Source: Bacteroidota bacterium (lineage in GTDB: Bacteria > Bacteroidota > Bacteroidia > UBA8524). Taken from it: 54,673 nucleotides of DNA. Below are positions 1 through 9,052 of the stretch, piece after piece; position 1 is the first letter of the stretch; every line of letters starts with the position of its first letter. The stretch is taken from contig SBGR01000058.1 of NCBI GenBank assembly GCA_006226545.1, positions 1 through 54,673 on the forward strand. Direction: 5' to 3'. The notes under the pieces were generated by a model, which had not been told where the DNA came from, did not search any database, and saw only the letters and a program-made list of their open reading frames with translations. The position numbers and the translations under genes were made by a program.

Positions 1-225
1 TTCACCCCGGTTCATTCCCTTTTTGCTGATTGAAGTTAATTCACTAAAATCTCTACTTCAACAGATACTTAAGTTTCTTATGAATTAATCACCATCATTA
101 CCTCTACAAGTCTATAGGTTTACTGTTTCTGCTGCGCCAAACATGGCAAAGCCGTTTGATCCTCATTCTTTATCCTCAACCTCATTCCTTAATCTCATTC
201 CTCAACCTTATTCCTCATTCCTCAA
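1..225. other. Left-edge non-coding stretch with pyrimidine-rich repeats
   Basis: I see no supportable gene here. From about 169 to 223 the plus strand is built of short, imperfect, alternating units of the TCAACC and TCATTCC type. It ends at the terminator of the neighbouring minus-strand gene. The TYAACC hexamer unit recurs at 20974-20997 and 45723-45740, so it looks like a dispersed simple repeat and not coding sequence. Confidence 0.5.
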
Positions 226-261
226 AAAGAAACAGCCCATTCTCCGATGAAAATGGGCTGT
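226..261 (-). terminator. Intrinsic terminator of the first secreted-protein gene
   Basis: A perfect 10-bp inverted repeat (232-241 with 252-261, arm ACAGCCCATT) has a 10-nt loop. On the minus strand it is followed by a T-rich run. It lies 22 bases past the stop codon of the minus-strand gene at 283-2856. Confidence 0.85.
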
Positions 262-282
262 CGCATATAGGTTTTTATCCTT

Positions 283-2856
283 TTATCGCTCAATGAGCAG
301 CTTAAACACCTTGCTGGCTCCTGAATCTACTTGAACCTGAATCATGTAGACACCGGGAGCTAAATCGCTCACATCCAGCTTCACCTCATTTTCACTTTGG
401 TATGAAGTTCTTATGAATAGCTTTCCATTCAAATCTAGCACTAGAACTGATTCGATTGGAAGTTCCGATTCAATGGTAGCTACTTTGGAAGTTGGGTTAG
501 GGTAAATTCTTAAGTTTCCGATTTCCAAATTCTCTAATCCAAGACGGAACTGAATTTTCACCGCACCATTGGTTGTGTCGGCGCATCCTTCTATGTTTTT
601 TGTAATCAATTGAAAGGAGTATACTCCTGAATCGACATAGGTATGGGTTACATAGCGGGCTGTATCAATCGCTGAATTATCGCCAAAATCCCAAGTCCTG
701 CTGTGCGAACTAGTTGAATCAGCTAAGAATACCTCATTACTGTTCAACATGGCATAGTGGAATTCAGCATGCGGTCTTGGATTTGACACAATTAGCTGCT
801 GCTGACTTGTTTGTGAACATTGTTGGAAATGGGTATTGACTTGAACTTGATAGATTCCCCTAAATCCAGTCATACGTAAGTTTTGTCGATTAGAATCCAA
901 TGCTAACAAAGTACTCCCTGGTAGCATTCTTTGATAAAGAACATAACCATAATCCGCATTGTAATTTTGAATGCGAATTAAAATTGTCTGGTTTTCACAA
1001 AACGAAGTATCGTCATAACTCAGTTGTGTTTCCGGAATACTCTCTACCACAGTTCGCTTATACGTTACCAATGGCGGACAACTTGGCGAATTCAAATCGA
1101 CTATACTCACCTGAATGGAATCGTCGGTAATAGACTGAGGCAGATAAGCAAATTGGTTGGAGCTTCCTGCCGCACCACCATTGAATGCGAACGTATAATT
1201 GCCCGGAGCCAAATTATCTACACTGAGGTAAATTGAATCTCCGAGGCAGATGCTGTCTCGATTTGCATTCAGCGTATAACTGAGAATTGAGCATGGATCT
1301 GTGGTGCAAGTTCCAGCCGAAACCTTGCCTTCGCTACAAAGGCCTGTTCCAATTTTACGCACCAATAAGGTTCTGGAAGTACTAAAGCCTACTCCACCAA
1401 TGCGATGTGAAGTTGAACCACCGGAAGGAATCCAAGTTTGCCCATTGTCTTCACTCACCTCATAATTGAATTGAGGCTCACCCCACGTATAAAAAATGGT
1501 ATCGGTATTGGCTGAGCAGTTCACCACCGGCGCCGACAACCGAGGTAAGATGTCTTTGACAATGCTGTCTGTGCTTAAAGCTGTGCAATAGCCATTATCT
1601 GCTTCAACACGTATGCTGTGATGGCCTAGCGCCGAAGTCTTGTAGAAGCCAAATGGACCGCTTTGTACAATCACTCCTTGATCAAGGAAAGTATAATTGG
1701 TTACTCCTGTTCCGCTGGCTGTTACCACTACAGAATCGCCTTCGCAAAGCGAATCGGCCAAAGGAAAAGCAGTTAACGTTGGAGATGGCGGCGCGATAAA
1801 GGTTAACGCAACCGGATTACTCTGTTTGCTGCAACCACTGGCATTGGTAACGGTAACTGCATAAGAACCGGATTGTCCAACTTGAAGCGTGCTCAGCGTA
1901 TCTGCCGCATTGCCTGTATTCCACAGGTAACGGAAACCTGTTCCTGAATTGGCTGTAAGTGTGATATTGTCGCCTGTGCAGGCTGTATCGTTTGGACTAA
2001 TTGACGAAATGCTTGCACTTGGGCTTGATATTACCGTAACAACATTACCTATAGATTGCGATTGACCTTTGGCATTTGTTACCACCAAGGTATCCCAGAA
2101 GGTTCCCGCAAAAGCATAGGTGCGCACTACGTTCTGCGTATTGACAATGCTAGGCGAACCCAGCTGAAAACGCCAGCGGTACGAGCTTGGCGAATTGGTG
2201 CCTGAACCATAATAAGTTACCGTATCGCCTGCACAAACAGTGGATTTACTCACGTTTCGAATGGCTGTTGGCAATAGACTGCTGGCCGGTATTTTAAAGA
2301 CTTTGGCGTAAACCTGATCCCCGGTTGTAGTTCCGTTTGAATTCGTCGCATTCACTGCCACGTAGAAGCTTATCGTATCTACATTGGTTGAAGGCGCCCG
2401 CCAGGTAAAGGTCCACGATCTTGAACCGGAACCCAATGTTCCACTGGAGTTGTGCTGAATATACTCTCGGCTCGATCCCGAAATAGTGGTGGTGACTTTG
2501 GTATTACCAGTACCGGCGGTATAGATTCCGACAAAAGCATTGTTGTCGGTTCTGAGTGATGTAATCTGAAATCCGAACTTATTGATTCCGGCTTGCGCAT
2601 ACGAAACCGTAACGGTATAAATGCTATCCGGTATATAGCCATTGGCTGAAAACCCTGCACTGAGCGTAAGATTGGCTAAGTTGGCCGGCGTTGCATTTAA
2701 GGTTCCACTGTGACAGCTGGTACAATTCGATTCGCCCGGAGCATTGGTATAACCACCTCCCGGTCCGTTTTGATTTAGTATGGATGCTACGGTTAAAAAA
2801 CCGGCTGCAGGAATAAAAATCAGGGGCAATACCCGTTTGCGTAGAAATGAATTCAT
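283..2856 (-). CDS. T9SS-sorted secreted protein with choice-of-anchor V-like N-terminus and PKD domain
   Basis: An 857-residue secreted protein. Seen: a basic, hydrophobic N-terminal export signal, then a short Gly/Pro-rich segment with a CxxCH motif (C45, C48, H49) followed by a beta-rich domain. This arrangement resembles the choice-of-anchor V (Reeler-like) domains of Bacteroidota. Several Ig/PKD-like beta modules follow; the clearest PKD unit is near residues 710-770 (WDFGD core). The last ~85 residues form a type A T9SS sorting domain (RIYPNPTS, LAPGVYMIQV). Known of the family: such proteins cross the outer membrane through T9SS and are released or anchored at the surface. Inferred: a structural, adhesive or redox-associated exoprotein; no catalytic motif is visible. 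It is a single gene with its own terminator. Confidence 0.85.
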   Translation of the reverse strand: MNSFLRKRVLPLIFIPAAGFLTVASILNQNGPGGGYTNAPGESNCTSCHSGTLNATPANLANLTLSAGFSANGYIPDSIYTVTVSYAQAGINKFGFQITSLRTDNNAFVGIYTAGTGNTKVTTTISGSSREYIQHNSSGTLGSGSRSWTFTWRAPSTNVDTISFYVAVNATNSNGTTTGDQVYAKVFKIPASSLLPTAIRNVSKSTVCAGDTVTYYGSGTNSPSSYRWRFQLGSPSIVNTQNVVRTYAFAGTFWDTLVVTNAKGQSQSIGNVVTVISSPSASISSISPNDTACTGDNITLTANSGTGFRYLWNTGNAADTLSTLQVGQSGSYAVTVTNASGCSKQSNPVALTFIAPPSPTLTAFPLADSLCEGDSVVVTASGTGVTNYTFLDQGVIVQSGPFGFYKTSALGHHSIRVEADNGYCTALSTDSIVKDILPRLSAPVVNCSANTDTIFYTWGEPQFNYEVSEDNGQTWIPSGGSTSHRIGGVGFSTSRTLLVRKIGTGLCSEGKVSAGTCTTDPCSILSYTLNANRDSICLGDSIYLSVDNLAPGNYTFAFNGGAAGSSNQFAYLPQSITDDSIQVSIVDLNSPSCPPLVTYKRTVVESIPETQLSYDDTSFCENQTILIRIQNYNADYGYVLYQRMLPGSTLLALDSNRQNLRMTGFRGIYQVQVNTHFQQCSQTSQQQLIVSNPRPHAEFHYAMLNSNEVFLADSTSSHSRTWDFGDNSAIDTARYVTHTYVDSGVYSFQLITKNIEGCADTTNGAVKIQFRLGLENLEIGNLRIYPNPTSKVATIESELPIESVLVLDLNGKLFIRTSYQSENEVKLDVSDLAPGVYMIQVQVDSGASKVFKLLIER

Positions 2857-2981
2857 AGATCTGGTTTGGCTTGAAATTAAAATTACTGTAAATACAGGAA
2901 TTAGCTGTGACTGGAATTCTTTTTTTCGATGGAATTAAACCATCGCTAAACACAAACATCCTAGAACCAAATTCAGTTGAT

Positions 2982-3410
2982 ATGAAAAAATTACTTCTCA
3001 TCGCACTGGCTTTGTTCGGAACAATGTCTGTGCAAGCACACATCCAGGATAGCACTAAAAAGGAAAAACCAACTGCAGAACAAAAAGCTGAAAAACTCAC
3101 CAAACGCATGAAAAAGCAGTTGGAGTTGAGCGACTCTCAAGTTATTCAGGTGAAGGCCATCAATTTAGAACATATCAAGGCATTGGAAACCTTGAAGGCT
3201 TCTGATACCAAAGGCGAAGCCCGCAAGACTCAAAAGGAAGCCTTGAAAACATCCTACCTCGGTAAACTTGAAAAAGTGTTAACCGCAGATCAGATGACCA
3301 AGTTCAAAGCGAACATGGAAAAAGCGAAGGAGAAACATAAAAAGCACAAAGGAAAAGGAAAACACAAAAGAGGCGACAACAGTGGTGATGTAGATGAAAG
3401 TGAGGATTAG
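2982..3410 (+). CDS. Small Spy/CpxP-like periplasmic helical protein
   Basis: A 142-residue protein. I start it at the ATG at 2982, because a good signal peptide (MKKLLLIALALFG...VQA) begins there; an in-frame ATG 75 bases upstream would put non-signal sequence in front. The mature part is helical and very rich in Lys and Glu. It contains an LTADQMTKF segment resembling the LTxxQ motif of Spy/CpxP-type periplasmic proteins, and a basic Lys/His/Gly tail that ends in acidic residues. Inferred: periplasmic chaperone-like or metal/stress-associated protein. The family is suggested only by composition and the LTxxQ-like motif. A strong terminator follows 15 bases downstream, so it is monocistronic. 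Confidence 0.65.
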   Translation: MKKLLLIALALFGTMSVQAHIQDSTKKEKPTAEQKAEKLTKRMKKQLELSDSQVIQVKAINLEHIKALETLKASDTKGEARKTQKEALKTSYLGKLEKVLTADQMTKFKANMEKAKEKHKKHKGKGKHKRGDNSGDVDESED

Positions 3411-3425
3411 TCGTTTCTAAATTCG

Positions 3426-3453
3426 AAAGCCGCTCATTGTAGCGGCTTTTTTT
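3426..3453 (+). terminator. Intrinsic terminator after the Spy-like gene
   Basis: A 9-bp stem (arms 3426-3434 and 3441-3449, AAAGCCGCT / AGCGGCTTT) with a 6-nt loop ends in a run of seven T. It sits between the Spy-like gene and queA and separates their transcription. Confidence 0.9.
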
Positions 3454-3470
3454 GTGATTAATTTCGCGCC

Positions 3471-4652
3471 ATGTTGAGTGTTTCACTTCGCGACTACGAT
3501 TTTGAGTTACCGGCCGAATCCATAGCTGAATTCCCTCTTAGCGAGCGAGATCAGGCCAAACTTCTAGTATACAGGCAAGGTACCCTAGATCATAAGCAAT
3601 TCTTCCAGCTGGATGAAGAACTTCCGAATAATGCCTTACTGGTCTACAACGATACCAAGGTAATTCCGGCCCGTCTCCTGGTATACCGCGAAAGTGGTGC
3701 TCGCATTGAATTGCTTCTACTTGAACCGCTGAATCAAATACCTACCGAAACCCTGATGAACAGCACCGGATCGGGTGATTGGAAAGCGATGATTGGCGGT
3801 TTAAAGAAGTGGAAAGAAGGCGAAGTACTCTATGCCCGCTATGAAGGATTGGAATTGCAAGCCCGACTCCTCAACCGCAATGAAGGCGAGGTAAGTCTCA
3901 GCTGGAACGAAAATCTCAGTTTTGCAGATGTTCTGGAGAAATTGGGACGTATGCCGCTTCCACCCTATATCAAACGTGAAGCAGAGGAAACAGATAAAGA
4001 ACGTTACCAAACGGTGTATGCCAAAAACCAAGGAGCGGTAGCTGCGCCAACGGCTGGTTTACACTTTACGGCAAACGTCTTTGAAAAGCTTAAAGCGAAA
4101 GGTATTAAAACCCTCAGCTTAACCCTGCATGTGGGTGCCGGAACCTTTCAGCCAGTTAAGGTTGACAATCCTACTGAACACCCTATGCACAATGAACGTA
4201 TGGTAATTCAACTGGAACAGGTTCAGCAACTTGCCAAACATGACGGCCCTGTCATTCCGGTAGGAACTACTTCCATGCGAACCCTGGAAAGCCTTTACTG
4301 GTGGGGCGCGCAATTGGCAGAAAATCCGGATGCTGAGTTCTTTATTCCAAAGCTCCTTCCCTACCAATCAGACTTAAATTTGAGCAGAAAAGAAGCCTTT
4401 GAACAGGTGGTGGCGTATTTTGAGCGAAAAGGATTGCAATCGCATAGCGGACATACTGAAATACTCATTATGCCGGGCTACCGATTTCGTGTTTGCACGA
4501 TGCTCATTACCAATTTCCACCTCCCCGAAACCACGTTGATTTTGCTGGTGGCCGCTTTTATCGGTGACGACTGGAGAAAGGTATACAATACAGCTTTAGA
4601 ACAAGGCTATCGCTTTTTAAGCTTTGGTGATAGCAGCCTCCTCATACCCTAG
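3471..4652 (+). CDS. queA: S-adenosylmethionine:tRNA ribosyltransferase-isomerase
   Basis: QueA moves the ribosyl group of SAM onto preQ1 in tRNA to make epoxyqueuosine, the penultimate step of queuosine synthesis. Seen: 393 residues with family motifs throughout, including an N-terminal YDFELP with LLVYRQG, the VYNDTKVIPARL segment (~58-69), PTAGLHFT (~194-201), HVGAGTFQPV (~221-230), GTTSMRTLESLYWWG (~263-277) and TNFHLPETTL near the C-terminus. The length is at the upper end for the family, as is common in Bacteroidota. Its 3' end overlaps by 36 bases, tail to tail, with a gene for a queuosine-precursor transporter, so both functions concern the same modification. The ATG at 3471 lies 17 bases past the preceding terminator. 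Confidence 0.97.
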   Translation: MLSVSLRDYDFELPAESIAEFPLSERDQAKLLVYRQGTLDHKQFFQLDEELPNNALLVYNDTKVIPARLLVYRESGARIELLLLEPLNQIPTETLMNSTGSGDWKAMIGGLKKWKEGEVLYARYEGLELQARLLNRNEGEVSLSWNENLSFADVLEKLGRMPLPPYIKREAEETDKERYQTVYAKNQGAVAAPTAGLHFTANVFEKLKAKGIKTLSLTLHVGAGTFQPVKVDNPTEHPMHNERMVIQLEQVQQLAKHDGPVIPVGTTSMRTLESLYWWGAQLAENPDAEFFIPKLLPYQSDLNLSRKEAFEQVVAYFERKGLQSHSGHTEILIMPGYRFRVCTMLITNFHLPETTLILLVAAFIGDDWRKVYNTALEQGYRFLSFGDSSLLIP

Positions 4653-5441
4653 GTGCGCCTCTCTTTTCATGGATTCAGCTAGTTCTTTACCCAAGAACCT
4701 ATCGATCAGGTAATGTACCCCATACAATACCGGCGTCATTACAATGGCCATCACTGCTTTGTAAATGTAATTCACCCAGCAGATGGACAAAACAAGTTCC
4801 ATCGACCATGGATTGGGTGCTGTTTCGCTAAGGTTAGCATTGATGCGATTGCCTACATAGAAAGCAATAAACAAGACAATAAAGGAGTCGAAGAGCTGAG
4901 AAACCAAAGTGCTGCCGGTTGCTCTCAACCAGATATTCCCTTCACCGGTTTTCTTCTTCAAGGCATGAAAGACAAAAACGTCTACAAGCTGTCCAAAGAG
5001 AAAAGCGATGAGCGAACCAAGGATAATCCATAAACCTTGTCCGAAGATGGCATTGAAAGCCATGTCCATGTTCAGCGGACCGCTTGTTGTTTCTTTCACT
5101 TTCCAGAAATCGGCCGATTCGGTATTCATCGCTAGCAAAACCATGAGGTAAGCATAGGCTATTAAGCCGGCTGTGAGCCAAGAGAAAAAGCGCACTCCTT
5201 TTTTACCGAAGTATTCGTTGATGATATCGGTAAAGACAAAAACCACCGGCCAGAGCAAGACGCCGGCCGTCATGTTGAAGGAATACGTTTGGCCGAAAAC
5301 CGGAATCTCAAAGGGCTTCAATCCCAAGGTAGCTTCTGCCGAAAAGATTTTCACACCAATAAACTCGGCTATCAAGGCATTGCATAAGAAGAATGCACCG
5401 AGCACTAAAAACAACTTTTGCCTTTTGTCTTGTTTGCTCAT
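4617..5441 (-). CDS. yhhQ: Queuosine precursor transporter (YhhQ/VUT family)
   Basis: A 274-residue integral membrane protein with about six to seven hydrophobic segments. Seen: features typical of the VUT/YhhQ family, including the N-terminal NALIAEFIGVKIF, VFVFTDIINEYFGKKG (~87-103), FGQLVDVFVFHALKK (~168-183) and TLVSQLFDSFIVLFIAF (~197-213). Known of the family: inner-membrane import of queuosine precursors such as preQ0 or preQ1. Context supports the call: queA lies immediately downstream in convergent orientation. The start codon abuts the stop codon of the upstream MBL-fold gene with no spacer, so the two are probably co-transcribed. The C-terminus extends about 20 mostly polar residues past the last membrane segment. 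Confidence 0.92.
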   Translation of the reverse strand: MSKQDKRQKLFLVLGAFFLCNALIAEFIGVKIFSAEATLGLKPFEIPVFGQTYSFNMTAGVLLWPVVFVFTDIINEYFGKKGVRFFSWLTAGLIAYAYLMVLLAMNTESADFWKVKETTSGPLNMDMAFNAIFGQGLWIILGSLIAFLFGQLVDVFVFHALKKKTGEGNIWLRATGSTLVSQLFDSFIVLFIAFYVGNRINANLSETAPNPWSMELVLSICWVNYIYKAVMAIVMTPVLYGVHYLIDRFLGKELAESMKREAHLGYEEAAITKA

Positions 5442-6839
5442 TTAGAGTTCGTATTCATCCGTCAATTCTGGAATATGAATGTGAACAAAACCTTCCAGCA
5501 TCAGTTTTTGTTTGAATTCTTCTTGAACATCTTCTTCACCGTGCACTAAAAACAACTGCTTCACCTTTGCCGGATTCTGGCACTTTAGGTATTCAATCAT
5601 TTCTTCGTAATCAGCATGGGCACTGAATTCGTCCATTATCTCTACCGATGCTTTCACGTGGTAATCTTCGCCAAAGATGCGTACTTCCTTTTCACCTAAC
5701 CTGAGTTGACCGGCTAGCGAACTCGGTGTAGCATAACCTACAATCAATACCGTATTTCGGCCATCTTCAATATTATTAGCGAGGTGGTGTTTGATCCGAC
5801 CGGCCTCTGCCATTCCTGAAGCAGAGATAATGATGCACGGGTCTTTCTTGAAATTGAGTTTCTTAGATTCCTCAACATTGGCGATATAATGCAAGTTGGG
5901 GAAAGCAAAGGCGTCTCCGTCTTTGTGGATATAATCGGTTATTTCCGGATTGAAATAGCTTTCGTGTTGCTTCATCACAGCCGTAGCTTTGATGGAAAGC
6001 GGACTATCCACGTAGACCGGAATATTTTCAATTTCTCCTTCGCTAACCAATTGGTCTAAAAGGTAAATGAGCTCTTGAGTACGGTCTACAGAAAACGCAG
6101 GAATAAGCAGTTTTCCTTTGTTCATCTGACAAGTTTCCCGCACCGTACGAAGCAATCGGGCTTTTTGGTCTGTACGGTCTTTGTGTAAGCGATCTCCATA
6201 GGTGCTTTCACAAATGATGGCATCTGCTTGAGGAAATGGTGATGGATTACGCAGAATCAGGTCGTTTGGTCGGCCAATATCGCCGGTAAAGAACAGCGAT
6301 TTCCAATCGTCTTCTTTGTAGCGAATATAGATTCCACCACTCCCAATGATATGTCCGCTATCGTAAAACGAAAAGCTAAAATCAGGGTAAAGATCCTTTT
6401 CTTGTTCGTATTCAATGATGGAGAACATAGACAAAGCTTGCTGCACATCATCCGGCGTATAAAGTGGCTCTAATTCAGTTTCGCCTCTTTTCTTTCTCCG
6501 CTTGTTCACATGTTTCAAGTCGTTTTCTTGAATGAAAGCGGAATCGTATAACATGATTTCACATAAATCTCGCGTTGCGGGAGTACACCAGATAGTTCCT
6601 CTAAAACCTTCTGCCACCAATCGGGGAATTAATCCGCTGTGATCAATGTGCGCATGTGAAAGTAAGAGGTGTTCCACTTCGTTTGGAGCGAAGCCGAAAT
6701 GACGATTCAACTCATTGATATCCACTCCTCCACCTTGGAATAATCCACAGTCTAAAAGTATCTTTTTCCCGTCCCAAGTCTCCAAGAGATGTTTGCTACC
6801 GGTCACCATGCCGGCTGCGCCATAGAAGCTCACTTTCAT
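5442..6839 (-). CDS. MBL-fold / beta-CASP RNA-processing metallo-hydrolase
   Basis: A 465-residue cytoplasmic metallo-beta-lactamase fold enzyme of the beta-CASP (CPSF73/Ysh1-like) branch. Seen: LSHAHIDHSG (HxHxDH zinc motif, ~53-62), a DSGHIIGSGG element, FTGDIGRPND, and the beta-CASP hallmarks SASGMAEAGRIKHHL, FSAHADYEEM and LVHGEED near the C-terminus. Known of the family: zinc-dependent exo- or endonucleolytic RNA processing. I place the start at 6839 (MKVSFYGAAGMVTGS), which matches the usual family N-terminus; an in-frame ATG 36 bases upstream adds residues unlike the family. It is directly followed by yhhQ with no intergenic base. Confidence 0.9.
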   Translation of the reverse strand: MKVSFYGAAGMVTGSKHLLETWDGKKILLDCGLFQGGGVDINELNRHFGFAPNEVEHLLLSHAHIDHSGLIPRLVAEGFRGTIWCTPATRDLCEIMLYDSAFIQENDLKHVNKRRKKRGETELEPLYTPDDVQQALSMFSIIEYEQEKDLYPDFSFSFYDSGHIIGSGGIYIRYKEDDWKSLFFTGDIGRPNDLILRNPSPFPQADAIICESTYGDRLHKDRTDQKARLLRTVRETCQMNKGKLLIPAFSVDRTQELIYLLDQLVSEGEIENIPVYVDSPLSIKATAVMKQHESYFNPEITDYIHKDGDAFAFPNLHYIANVEESKKLNFKKDPCIIISASGMAEAGRIKHHLANNIEDGRNTVLIVGYATPSSLAGQLRLGEKEVRIFGEDYHVKASVEIMDEFSAHADYEEMIEYLKCQNPAKVKQLFLVHGEEDVQEEFKQKLMLEGFVHIHIPELTDEYEL

Positions 6840-6875
6840 TGAATCAAATGTAAGAAATGCGCGAAGGCTGCACAA

Positions 6876-6905
6876 TAAAAAAGCCCGGCTTCTCGTCCGG
6901 GCTTT
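6876..6905 (-). terminator. Intrinsic terminator of the coiled-coil protein gene
   Basis: Arms AAGCCCGG (6881-6888) and CCGGGCTT (6897-6904) are followed on the minus strand by a run of T. It lies 22 bases past the stop codon of the minus-strand gene at 6927-7862 and upstream of the MBL-fold gene, so it insulates the two. Confidence 0.88.
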
Positions 6906-6926
6906 GACTTAATTCAAAGTGTATTC

Positions 6927-7862
6927 TTATTCCAATGTGAAAGTAGAGGTGAATACCAATACTCCTTCAATGTAAATTTCAATTTGGTAATTACCCGGCT
7001 CTAATTCGCCTTCCTCACCTTCCCATGCTAAGCAAAGTTCTTGTGAAGTACCATCAAAGTCAATTTGATTATTGCCTGTAGCGGTAAGCGACTCACCGGT
7101 AACGTTATCTTGGAAGTTACCGTTGCTGGCACCGGCCAATGGTTTGCCATTAGGTGCAAGAATGCGAAGGGAAATCAATTTCTTTCCGCGCTCAGCTACG
7201 GCATTCTCCAATACAGTGAAGCAAACATCCGATTTTACAGTTCTTCTGGCCAACGACGTAGAAGTCAGTTTTCCGCCAATCAGACGCTTCTTATAGTTGG
7301 TAACACTCACACGGTCTACGCGAATTTGTTCGGCCAATTTTAAACGAGCTTGCAAATTATTACGTGAAGCATTGGAAGTGCTTAACTCATTGTTCAAGGA
7401 ATCGTTTTGATCACGCAGTTTTTGGTTTTCTTGAATCAGCATGTCAATCTGTTCAACATACTTCTCCATCTGAGATTTGTATTCTTCAATCTGCGATTTC
7501 AAACGCTGAGTTTCAGCAGCAGAACGACGACCTTTTTTCAAGAGGGCTTCAATCTCCGCTTTTTTAGTTTCCAAATCAGAATTGGCCACGTTCAACAAAC
7601 TATCTACCTGAACGTATTTTCCTCTGAATTGCTCTAATTCGGCCTTGGTTAATTGGAATTGACGCTCAACCTCATTCATGTCGATGGTGAGGCTATCAAT
7701 TGTTTCATCGTATCCTTCCGCTTGTTTGCCTTTATCGTAATACTGATAGAGGTTCAAGATGATGGAAAGCAGAAGTAGAATAATCAGCACCACACGCATA
7801 TTGTCGCGTTTCGGTTCTTGTGCTGCGTTCATGTTAGTTGATTCATTTTCTTGCATGGTCAA
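6927..7862 (-). CDS. Membrane-anchored coiled-coil protein with C-terminal beta domain
   Basis: A 311-residue protein. Seen: a short polar N-terminus, one membrane segment (~24-42, RVVLIILLLLSIILNLYQYY), a long Glu/Lys/Gln-rich coiled coil (~50-190) and a C-terminal domain of predicted beta strands (~195-311, with SLRILAPNGKPLAGAS and GNYQIEIYIEGVLV). Proteins with this layout are frequent in Bacteroidota and are often labelled chromosome-segregation or SMC-like only because of the coiled coil. No function can be assigned. Several Met codons (1, 3, 11, 22) could serve as the start; I kept the longest. It is transcribed alone and ends in a strong terminator. Confidence 0.8.
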   Translation of the reverse strand: MTMQENESTNMNAAQEPKRDNMRVVLIILLLLSIILNLYQYYDKGKQAEGYDETIDSLTIDMNEVERQFQLTKAELEQFRGKYVQVDSLLNVANSDLETKKAEIEALLKKGRRSAAETQRLKSQIEEYKSQMEKYVEQIDMLIQENQKLRDQNDSLNNELSTSNASRNNLQARLKLAEQIRVDRVSVTNYKKRLIGGKLTSTSLARRTVKSDVCFTVLENAVAERGKKLISLRILAPNGKPLAGASNGNFQDNVTGESLTATGNNQIDFDGTSQELCLAWEGEEGELEPGNYQIEIYIEGVLVFTSTFTLE

Positions 7863-8069
7863 TCGTTTGATTATTCAATACTACCAAATTGCCGCCATAA
7901 TTTTCTAATTCTTTTATTTTCTGATAGTCAATATTTTAATCTTATTACACCCTAGAACAAGTAGCTCATTCTGAGAATTTAAACTATTAAAATGAGTCAG
8001 TTTTGAGCTGAAATACCGTGCCTTCTGACTAAATCAACAGGCTGTTTAAGCCAGAAATACAAGAAAATT

Positions 8070-8891
8070 CTACCTACTTAACAAGAAACTGATGAAACAT
8101 AGCCCCAAGCTAACCGAACTTAAAACGGTTATGCGCATGGCGTGAAGCAAACTGGCTTCGCTGGTGTTATTCCATACTTTCATCGCCCAATAAATAAGGT
8201 AAGCAAGCGGAGGAAATAGGAAGAGCTGCAATACCCAAAAACTGCGGGGATTGCTTTTAAAAAGCAGGTAGAACAAGACTTCGGCAACGCCGATGAACAA
8301 GGCTGACACGAGAAAACTTGCGCGATATCCCAATTGACGCTTCTGAATCGCATCACGATTGTGGTTCAAAGAAAGTAGGTAAACTGCCCCCAACAGAAGT
8401 GAGCACGATAGCTTTGCCTGCCAATGTTCTGTAAAGCTGCTGTAATCTACTCCACCTAAGCCATACTGAACCAGGTAATAGGCAAAATACCCTTGCATGA
8501 AGATGAACATTAGAAATCCTAAGACGGGAATCCTGCGAATACCCAAACCCGAATGAGCATAAAGCGGTATGGCTAGTAAATACACAAAACAAAGTAGCGC
8601 GAACTGCAGGCTAAAAAACAGATAACTAACAGTTAAGGCAATGATAACCATAAAGGTCATTAACCCTAAAAGTACTGTGCATTGTGATTTAGAAGGTCTG
8701 GCAGTGTTTCGGTCGTATAGACTTACAATTCCGCCACCTATAGGAATAAGAAGCAGATGTAAGATTGCAAATACCACCCCTATTGTCCAGTCGTTTTCCA
8801 CCTGCGTTTGACTCCACGCAAATAGAAAAACCGGCAGCAGGAACAGGGAAACAGGCATTCGGAAGTAGACGAATGTATCCTTACTAATCAC
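8070..8891 (-). CDS. Divergent UbiA-family membrane protein
   Basis: A 273-residue protein with about nine hydrophobic segments. Seen: an N-terminal RMPVSLFLLPVFLFA element typical of UbiA-type prenyltransferases of Bacteroidota. The region that should hold the first Asp-rich motif (about 50-68) reads GGGIVSLYDRNTARPSK: only one acidic residue survives where an NxxxDxxxD-like site is expected. A second weak polar stretch (LNHNRDAIQKRQ) follows near residue 178. Known of the family: UbiA enzymes transfer prenyl chains using two Asp-rich motifs that bind magnesium-diphosphate. Inferred: a degenerate or altered-activity relative. Family assignment is moderate; it could be an unrelated polytopic protein. 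Confidence 0.55.
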   Translation of the reverse strand: MISKDTFVYFRMPVSLFLLPVFLFAWSQTQVENDWTIGVVFAILHLLLIPIGGGIVSLYDRNTARPSKSQCTVLLGLMTFMVIIALTVSYLFFSLQFALLCFVYLLAIPLYAHSGLGIRRIPVLGFLMFIFMQGYFAYYLVQYGLGGVDYSSFTEHWQAKLSCSLLLGAVYLLSLNHNRDAIQKRQLGYRASFLVSALFIGVAEVLFYLLFKSNPRSFWVLQLFLFPPLAYLIYWAMKVWNNTSEASLLHAMRITVLSSVSLGLCFISFLLSR

Positions 8892-9007
8892 CGTTTTTGT
8901 TTAGGCAGGTGAAGAAAATGAATAATTCTTAAAATAGCTTAGGACAAGCGGGATTATCGATGAAGTTAAGAAAGCATGCACCATCACTTCAAGACCATAG
9001 CATAAGC

Positions 9008-9042
9008 ATAAAATAGAGTGTGGAAGACTTAATCCCACACTC
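9008..9042 (-). terminator. Probable intrinsic terminator of the AsmA gene
   Basis: An 8-bp stem (arms 9016-9023 GAGTGTGG and 9035-9042 CCACACTC) is followed on the minus strand by TATTTTATG. It lies 10 bases past the stop codon of the AsmA-like gene. Confidence 0.6.
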
Positions 9043-9052
9043 CGATTATCTC

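Noticed and set aside
2624..3109. A 161-residue minus-strand open frame over the N-terminus of the first secreted protein
   Set aside because: It overlaps the well-supported T9SS protein gene and the start of the Spy-like gene, with no family pattern.
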